From NCBI GenBank assembly GCA_943329105.2, contig CALQCP020000047.1:1-11709 (forward strand): 11,709 nucleotides of DNA. Reading direction: 5' to 3'. Below the pieces are notes generated by a model. The model was not told the origin of the DNA. It saw only the letters and a program-made list of their open reading frames with translations, and made no database searches. The translations under genes and the position numbers were made by a program. This DNA is from Chitinophaga pinensis. GTDB taxonomy: Bacteria > Planctomycetota > Phycisphaerae > Phycisphaerales > SM1A02. Shown one piece after another: positions 6,553 to 11,709 of the stretch. Numbering within the stretch: position 1 is the first letter of the stretch; every line of letters starts with the position of its first letter.

Positions 6553-7532
6553 ATCCACTGAACACTCATGATGCGGGGGGCAGTGATGTGCACGCAAGTG
6601 CTGCCGGACACACGTCACACTCCATAGAGGCAGTGATGCCCGCATGCGTGACGGTGCCACGCTGGAGATGGCGGGTCTACGTGCATCCGGCGTCATGGAT
6701 GTTTGGGATATTCACCATGGTGGTTCTCGGCATTCTGGCTGCGGTGGTAGTTGGTGCGTGTGTCGCGGTCAATTTCATCGCGGCACCAAACGCTTCCATT
6801 TCTCAGTTGAGCACTGTCCAGCTGGTGACCATCATTGTCACCGATCTGGCCATTGCCGCCGGTGGCTTCGGTCTTGCGGCGCTCTTGGTTCGCAGGGCTG
6901 CCGCCATGGCTGCGCGCAGCTTTGAAGCAAACATTCCCGCTTCAGAACCTGCACGGGGATTCATGGTCGCGGAACTGCAGGAATCCGGTCCGCCCCGCGA
7001 TAACTGGACGAAAGCAAAGACCCAACGATGGATCAGGAAAGTGCGTAGCGGAAGTGATACACGTGCCTATCTATCACCACGGATTGCCGATCGCGTGGCC
7101 AAGTTTGAGCGCACCGATCGACCGCTTGAACCCGAACAGATCGACAGCGGCATGGCAAGTGGCGGCCGCAAGTTAGTCCTCTACGCCCTGATTTGTGGGT
7201 TTGCCGTGTGGCGCTTCGGAGCATTTAGCCCGATCCTGTTCGGCTTCGGCATTGGCGCCATATTGCTCTTGATCCGCCTGATCCGAAGGCGCGCGCTTTT
7301 TACACCCGTGATGGTTGGGCAAGGATGGATCCAGCATGGCGTGGTGCGCTGGACTGTTGAGGACTCTGTCCTCTTCGGCGACGGTTGGCTAAACTCGCGA
7401 GTGCGCGTCATTGGGCCGCACGGGGTACTCACCATGAACGTGAGTACCAAGCGAGGCCAGAACTTTGAATGCCTATGGATGCGATGGATGCATCCGCACC
7501 CAAATCTCACGCAGCAAGCGTTTGACGCGTGA
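6549..7532 (+). CDS. Unknown membrane protein, four predicted membrane segments
   Basis: I do not recognise this 327-residue protein. After a polar N-terminus (1-45, His-rich start) come two membrane segments (about 50-76 and 92-115), a polar, positively charged middle part (116-205), two further segments (about 207-222 and 226-246) and a soluble C-terminal domain (250-327) with a beta-type pattern: GQGWIQHGVVRW, then FGDGW, then VRVIGPHGVLTMNVSTKRG. That last part looks like a small module on a membrane anchor, but no catalytic signature stands out. The start ATG at 6549 overlaps the pdxH stop by 4 bases (ATGA), so translation is probably coupled; a TTG at 6543 is less likely. No link to vitamin B6 or RNA decay can be read from the sequence. 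Confidence 0.78.
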   Translation: MNPLNTHDAGGSDVHASAAGHTSHSIEAVMPACVTVPRWRWRVYVHPASWMFGIFTMVVLGILAAVVVGACVAVNFIAAPNASISQLSTVQLVTIIVTDLAIAAGGFGLAALLVRRAAAMAARSFEANIPASEPARGFMVAELQESGPPRDNWTKAKTQRWIRKVRSGSDTRAYLSPRIADRVAKFERTDRPLEPEQIDSGMASGGRKLVLYALICGFAVWRFGAFSPILFGFGIGAILLLIRLIRRRALFTPVMVGQGWIQHGVVRWTVEDSVLFGDGWLNSRVRVIGPHGVLTMNVSTKRGQNFECLWMRWMHPHPNLTQQAFDA

Positions 7533-7599
7533 ATTGAGCAGCGCTCCATCGCCCACGGACTGAAATACACGCCGCTTTCCCGCGCCTACTATTCCACCC

Positions 7600-7923
7600 A
7601 TGTCGGAATCCCAGCAAACTCCTGATCAGGTCAACCACGGCGATGAGTCGGGTCATCACGTCACCTTTGCCGAAGGACTGCAACTGGGTGGTCGACCACT
7701 CGGATGGATCCTGGGAACCCTTGGCGTCATGATCTGGATCATTTGGGAGGCGCCCACGTCGGGCACTTCACCGTGGCCGAACGTTCGTTGGGTAGTCACT
7801 GCCGTGATCGTGCTGGCATGGATCGTCCCGACGTACTTGGTACCGGTGCCGTCCGCTGCGCGCGCATGGAAATGGGCTGCGGCGTTGACGGCTGCTGTTG
7901 CGCTGCTGATTTCGATCCGTTGA
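7600..7923 (+). CDS. Small unknown membrane protein, three membrane segments
   Basis: A 107-residue protein with a polar N-terminus of about 30 residues and three hydrophobic stretches: LGWILGTLGVMIWIIWE (34-50), WVVTAVIVLAWIVPTYLVPV (64-83) and WAAALTAAVALLISI (92-106). No family is recognised. It follows the previous membrane gene by 67 bp on the same strand. The ATG at 7600 has no clear Shine-Dalgarno. Its last 128 bp overlap, in antisense, the 3' end of the convergent transglutaminase-like gene. The regular membrane pattern argues that it is a real gene and not a shadow. Confidence 0.65.
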   Translation: MSESQQTPDQVNHGDESGHHVTFAEGLQLGGRPLGWILGTLGVMIWIIWEAPTSGTSPWPNVRWVVTAVIVLAWIVPTYLVPVPSAARAWKWAAALTAAVALLISIR

Positions 7924-9004
7924 GCGAACCACCAGCATCCGCAAGGAAGAGCGTCTGCAATCGTTCACCGCGGGTTCGTACTGCAACGTGCCCAATCGGC
8001 CAGTCGTCGGTTGTTTCCACTAGGACGAATGATCGACCGTTCGGGCGCACCAAGCGGTCGCCCTCGCGCACCGGAATGGCAGCTGCAGCAAGCATGTGCT
8101 GATGATCCGCGTCGCGCACCAAGTGCACTTCACACAATCCAATGCTGCGCGTCAGCGCCACTAACAGCACTGCGCGCGTGTCGCAGTCGCCAGTGGCTGT
8201 TGCCAGGCACCACAGCGGCATGGACAGCCCAAAGCGATGCTTGGTGTCACCAGGGTCGGGCGCGTTGCCGTATTTCAATTGCTGGATGAAACTCACAAAC
8301 GCACCAAATTCGTCGCGCAAACTACTCGCGCCCCGGCGGCGTGCTTCGGCAAGAATCACCCGCGCTAACGGGCGCACGTCATCAAGGCTTGCAGAAACCA
8401 TCCATTCATAATCTGGCGAAAGTACATCGCCTTCCTGTGTGTGCCGACGCTGCACGCCGTGCAACGCAAGCACGCCGTCAAGCGAGGCACGCTTACTGAC
8501 TAGTTCAGCATCGTCGCCGTAGCGAATCACTGCATGATCAATCTCATAGCCAAATGCACGCTCCATAGCGAGCGCACGCGTGACATCAATGTCACCGCGA
8601 ATGGCGAGCACGCGACCCTTTGATCCAGGTTTCACAACGCGTGTATCACCATCCCAGCGGACGATCGGAACAGTATTGACGTCCTCCCATGTCCAGCGCC
8701 GTTGTTCAATGTCGGGAGAAAGCGACGAGAGCGCTCCCAGGTCAGGCCCGTGCGCACCCGGCACCAACCATGCATCACGCTCATTGACGTTTCCACGGCA
8801 CGTTGGAAGTCGTACTGGTCCACTCGGTGGTGGAACGCCAACAGGCGTGCACGTCTGCGCTGCCGTGGCGCGCCGAATGAACCCATCGGCAAGAATTCGA
8901 ACCGCTGGTTCACGACGCCACGCAACAACTCCGATCGCGATGGCTGCGATTGCCAGCGCTAACGCCCACAGCGCGCGTTCGATCCGAGTGGTTGCTGACT
9001 TCAT
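7796..9004 (-). CDS. Membrane-anchored transglutaminase-like cysteine protein
   Basis: A 402-residue protein with an N-terminal membrane anchor (about 11-29) and an outside domain. Residues 210-345 fit the transglutaminase-like fold: FVSFIQQLKYG (236-246), the Cys274 elbow in ATGDCDTRAVLLVALTRSIG (270-289), His303 in DADHQHMLAAA and an acid at Asp333/334 in VLVETTDDW (327-335), so a Cys-His-Asp triad is present. Such domains act as cysteine peptidases or amide cross-linkers; the substrate is unknown. Residues 35-205 are not recognised. I take ATG 9004 (MKSATT) because the anchor follows directly; the frame is open to an ATG at 9106 that sits 1 base after aggagg. It follows dnaE on the same strand. 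The last 42 residues are antisense to the convergent membrane gene and look low in complexity. Confidence 0.8.
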   Translation of the reverse strand: MKSATTRIERALWALALAIAAIAIGVVAWRREPAVRILADGFIRRATAAQTCTPVGVPPPSGPVRLPTCRGNVNERDAWLVPGAHGPDLGALSSLSPDIEQRRWTWEDVNTVPIVRWDGDTRVVKPGSKGRVLAIRGDIDVTRALAMERAFGYEIDHAVIRYGDDAELVSKRASLDGVLALHGVQRRHTQEGDVLSPDYEWMVSASLDDVRPLARVILAEARRRGASSLRDEFGAFVSFIQQLKYGNAPDPGDTKHRFGLSMPLWCLATATGDCDTRAVLLVALTRSIGLCEVHLVRDADHQHMLAAAAIPVREGDRLVRPNGRSFVLVETTDDWPIGHVAVRTRGERLQTLFLADAGGSLNGSKSAAQQQPSTPQPISMRAQRTAPVPSTSGRSMPARSRQ

Positions 9005-9062
9005 GCCCCACCAACATCGGCTCGCCACGCCCATGCCTTGAGCACCGTTTCCTATGTCCGGA

Positions 9063-9103
9063 AATAACAGCCGCTTGCGCCCACAGGAGCAAGATCCGTT
9101 ATT
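9063..9103 (-). other. Imperfect stem-loop between dnaE and the transglutaminase-like gene
   Basis: Outer arms aataac (9063-9068) and gttatt (9098-9103), inner arms cttgc (9074-9078) and gcaag (9089-9093), separated by an internal loop of 5 and 4 bases. It begins about 22 bases after the dnaE stop. There is no T-run, so it is not a standard terminator; an mRNA-end or processing structure is possible. Confidence 0.35.
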
Positions 9104-9107
9104 CATC

Positions 9108-9113
9108 CCTCCT
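9108..9113 (-). promoter_or_regulatory. Perfect aggagg one base before an ATG at 9106
   Basis: This is the strongest match to the anti-Shine-Dalgarno in the window, but the ATG at 9106 follows after only one base, too close for normal initiation. It leaves the start of the transglutaminase-like gene (9004 or 9106) open. Confidence 0.4.
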
Positions 9114-9124
9114 GATATTCGCTG

Positions 9125-11709
9125 CTATTCGCCGCTGTCAGCGTGTGCCGGTCGCCGCTGCTGCCACTTTGGACGTTCGCGCTGCGGGACAAATCCACCA
9201 AGTACACGCACGCGGCCAACTCCTTCGAGCGTTGTTGCCAACTTAGAGAGCAGCGCTCGCTCTGGCACCACATGCAGTGAGTTGGAGTGCATCAATACAT
9301 TGCGTCCGTTCACTTGCACGCGAATGTTCACGTCCACCGGGCGCCCGTGCAGCGCAACAATCGTGCCCGATGCTTGCCGCAGAATTCCGCTGGCCATCTG
9401 CAATGCCGAAGTCACTTGCCGCGATTCCGGATTGTCACCATCGACGGTGATTTCAATGCGTGTTGCCAGATGCTGTGCGGCGTCTTCCATCGGAATGACT
9501 CGATCAACCACCAACTGTGGCGAACCGCGCGAATGATCGAGCCGTGCCACCATCAGCACCACGCCATCCTGCTGCATTTGCTCACCGAACGTAGCAAAGG
9601 TCTGCGCAAACAACACGCCCTCAATCGCTGTCGCCTGATCGGCAATGGTGAACATGGCCATGCGCTGCCCAGCGCTCTTGCCAGACTTGGCAACCACCGC
9701 ACGAACGCGCGTCAACATGCCACCCACTACGACGGATGCATCTTGACCCATCTGCGAAATCTTCTCAATCGATCCTGAGCAGAATGTGGCGATTTCATCC
9801 TTGTATTGATCAAGTGGATGCCCACTGACATGGAAGCCAAGCGCCTCCTTCTCATAGGCGAGTGCTTGCATGCGCTCCCACGGAGTGGTCTTGCGCAGCG
9901 TGGTCACAGCCGCTGCACCAACAGCGCCTACCGGCGCGCCAACTTCAAAGTCGCCAAAGAAAGTCATCTGCCCAACACGGCGATCTTCGTTCTTGGTCTG
10001 TCCGCTCCGAATGGCGTCCTCAATGGTTGCAACCAACGCTGCGCGCGATTCCACACCGTGCAAGCTATCGAATGCGCCGCCCTTGATCAGCGCCTCAATG
10101 GTGGCGCGATTCACGGCGCGCAGATCCACACGATCGCAGAACTCAAAGAGGTCCTTGAATCGACCACCCTTTTTGCGTTCCGCAATGATGGCCACAATGG
10201 CACTCTCGCCGGAACCCTTGATGGCCTTCAGCCCAAAGCGCACGTGTCCGTGGCAATTGTCGTGGGGCTCTTCATCCACATAGACCACCGAGAAGTCCGC
10301 GTCGGAAAGATTGACATCGGGCGGACGAACTTCCACACCAACATGCGCACGCGCATCGGTGCTATCCGGGAACACCGTGCGCCTGCACTCATCAAGGTAG
10401 ACCGCCCAATCTTCCACCTTCTGTGCCTGGCTTTCAAAGGTCAGCACCGCAGCCATGAAGTGATTGGGGAACCACGTCTTGAGATACGCGGTTTGGTAGG
10501 CCACAATGGCGTAACCCGTGGAATGGCTCTTATTGAAGCCGTATCCAGCGAATTTCACGATGAGGTCAAAGAGCTCATTGGCGCGCACTTCAGTGAGTCC
10601 GCGTTCCGCGGAACCATGCACAAACTCCGCGCGCGTGGCGGAGATCATCTTCTCATTCTTCTTGCTGATCGCCTTAATCAGGGCGTATGCCTGACGGAGT
10701 GGAATGCCTCCAAGTAGATGCACCACCTGCATCACCTGCTCCTGATAGACCATGATTCCATACGTCTCTGCCAAGAGCGGATCGACCGCCTCGTGTACCA
10801 GCGGCACAATATGTCGGCCATGCTTGCGCGCGTTGTAATCGGGAATCAAACTCATCGGACCCGGGCGGAACAATGCGTTGGCAGCAATCAAGTCCTCGAG
10901 CCGGTCGGGCTGCATGTCTGCCAACAGTCGACGCATGCCGCCCGATTCAAACTGGAACACGCCGCCAGTTTCTGCACGACGGAACAGCCCAAGGACGCGC
11001 TGGTCATCAAGCTGAATACGATCGAGATCCAAGGGATGCGGACCGCCATCGCTCCGTGCACGTCCGGTGGCATGCCAAATTGCTTCGTCAGACATGGAGT
11101 CACGAATCAACTTCTTCGCCAACTCAATCGTTGACAGTGTGCGCAAACCAAGGAAGTCCATCTTCAGCAGACCGGCCTTCTCACACAGCGGTCCTTCCCA
11201 TTGCGTCACTACTTCTTCGCCGCCGCCAGTTGGCCGGCACAACGGCACAATGGTGTCGAGCGGTTGCGTGGCGATGACCACGCCCGCCGCGTGAATTCCT
11301 TGCGTTCGGGCGTGGTTTTCAAGCTCCTTGGCCGCATCCACCACGCGCCGCACCTGCTCGTCGGCGTCGTACGCTTCCTTGAACTGCGGGCTCAAGGCAA
11401 ACGCCTTGTCAAAGGTCATATCCGGCGCTTCCGGCACCAGATTGGCAATGCGCTGCCCCTCAGCGGGAAGCAACCCAAAGACACGTGCTACATCCTTGAT
11501 GGCATTCTTGGCCTTCAGTCGGCCAAACGTAGCGATCTGCGCAACGTGCCCATACTTCTGCCGCACATGCTGAATGACCGCCGCGCGCCCATTCTGGCAC
11601 AGGTCAATATCGATATCGGGAAGTTCACTGCGATCTGGATCAGTGAAGCGCTCAAAGAGAAGACCGTAACGAACCGGACACGCGTTGGAAAGTCCCAGCA
11701 CGTAGCCAA
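9125..11709 (-). CDS. dnaE: DNA polymerase III alpha subunit, N-terminus cut by window edge
   Basis: Catalytic subunit of the replicative DNA polymerase. About 860 residues are visible; the PHP domain and the first part of the palm lie beyond the right edge. Counting from the codon at 11701: YGLLFERF (12-19), the catalytic PDIDID (28-33, Asp31 and Asp33), ARTQGIHAAGVVI (131-143), the third catalytic Asp182 in MDFLGLRTL, FRPGPM (278-283), YGIMVYQEQVMQ (314-325), GYGFNKSHSTGYAIVAYQTA (386-405), a helix-hairpin-helix region (about 490-545), EKEALGFHVSGHPLDQY (617-633) and an OB-fold (about 655-735), then a C-terminal domain ending in a basic stretch. All three catalytic aspartates are intact. 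This is the DnaE and not the PolC type, since no exonuclease insertion is seen in the visible part. The transglutaminase-like gene follows 120 bp downstream. Confidence 0.97.
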   Translation of the reverse strand, partial: GYVLGLSNACPVRYGLLFERFTDPDRSELPDIDIDLCQNGRAAVIQHVRQKYGHVAQIATFGRLKAKNAIKDVARVFGLLPAEGQRIANLVPEAPDMTFDKAFALSPQFKEAYDADEQVRRVVDAAKELENHARTQGIHAAGVVIATQPLDTIVPLCRPTGGGEEVVTQWEGPLCEKAGLLKMDFLGLRTLSTIELAKKLIRDSMSDEAIWHATGRARSDGGPHPLDLDRIQLDDQRVLGLFRRAETGGVFQFESGGMRRLLADMQPDRLEDLIAANALFRPGPMSLIPDYNARKHGRHIVPLVHEAVDPLLAETYGIMVYQEQVMQVVHLLGGIPLRQAYALIKAISKKNEKMISATRAEFVHGSAERGLTEVRANELFDLIVKFAGYGFNKSHSTGYAIVAYQTAYLKTWFPNHFMAAVLTFESQAQKVEDWAVYLDECRRTVFPDSTDARAHVGVEVRPPDVNLSDADFSVVYVDEEPHDNCHGHVRFGLKAIKGSGESAIVAIIAERKKGGRFKDLFEFCDRVDLRAVNRATIEALIKGGAFDSLHGVESRAALVATIEDAIRSGQTKNEDRRVGQMTFFGDFEVGAPVGAVGAAAVTTLRKTTPWERMQALAYEKEALGFHVSGHPLDQYKDEIATFCSGSIEKISQMGQDASVVVGGMLTRVRAVVAKSGKSAGQRMAMFTIADQATAIEGVLFAQTFATFGEQMQQDGVVLMVARLDHSRGSPQLVVDRVIPMEDAAQHLATRIEITVDGDNPESRQVTSALQMASGILRQASGTIVALHGRPVDVNIRVQVNGRNVLMHSNSLHVVPERALLSKLATTLEGVGRVRVLGGFVPQRERPKWQQRRPAHADSGE

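Noticed and set aside
5782..6696. Minus-strand open frame of 304 codons
   Set aside because: Antisense to the NYN gene and pdxH, both of which show strong family motifs.
9806..10717. Plus-strand open frame of 303 codons
   Set aside because: Antisense to the well-conserved dnaE; no family motif.
1..11709. Defence island, mobile element, CRISPR array or tRNA/rRNA gene
   Set aside because: No transposase, integrase, repeat-spacer pattern, flanking inverted repeats or RNA gene motif was seen; the gene content is mostly housekeeping.

Overview
The window reads as ordinary chromosomal DNA of a moderately GC-rich bacterium, densely packed with genes on both strands. A planctomycete, possibly of the Phycisphaerae type, is my best guess. 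The reasons are several starts without a visible Shine-Dalgarno, a bS21 protein with a long Gly/Arg tail, a stand-alone YacP-like NYN protein, and small zinc-finger and membrane proteins I cannot name. This placement is inference from style and not from a marker gene. No phage, transposon, CRISPR, rRNA or tRNA is visible.

Layout. 1-903 (-) is the N-terminal part of a membrane histidine kinase that runs off the left edge. Divergent from it, 966-1670 (+) holds a small double C4 zinc-finger protein and a STAS-domain anti-sigma-factor antagonist-like protein; together these look like a signalling neighbourhood. A three-copy 19-bp tandem repeat lies between the STAS gene and the convergent trmB. 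From 5260 down to 1774 (-) the order of transcription is rpsU, rsfS, a secreted alpha/beta hydrolase and trmB. Three of these four act in translation: a small-subunit protein, the factor that silences the large subunit, and a tRNA m7G46 methyltransferase. The 164-bp divergent region 5261-5424 carries a plausible sigma-70 promoter for rpsU. Its -10 box sits in the loop of a perfect palindrome, and a second, wider inverted repeat flanks it.

5425-7923 (+) holds a YacP/Rae1-like NYN ribonuclease, pdxH (pyridoxal phosphate synthesis) and two unknown membrane proteins. The first three genes are tightly packed (6-bp gap, then an ATGA overlap), so they are probably one transcript. The last membrane gene runs tail to tail into a membrane-anchored transglutaminase-like protein (7796-9004, -), with 128 bp of overlap. 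The right edge is filled by the C-terminal three quarters of DNA polymerase III alpha (dnaE, -), which enters from outside the window.

No defence or other new multi-gene system is convincingly present. The points most worth a second look are the bS21 tail, the palindrome at the rpsU promoter, the duplicated ClpX-like zinc-finger protein beside the STAS gene and kinase, and the overlapping convergent gene pair.
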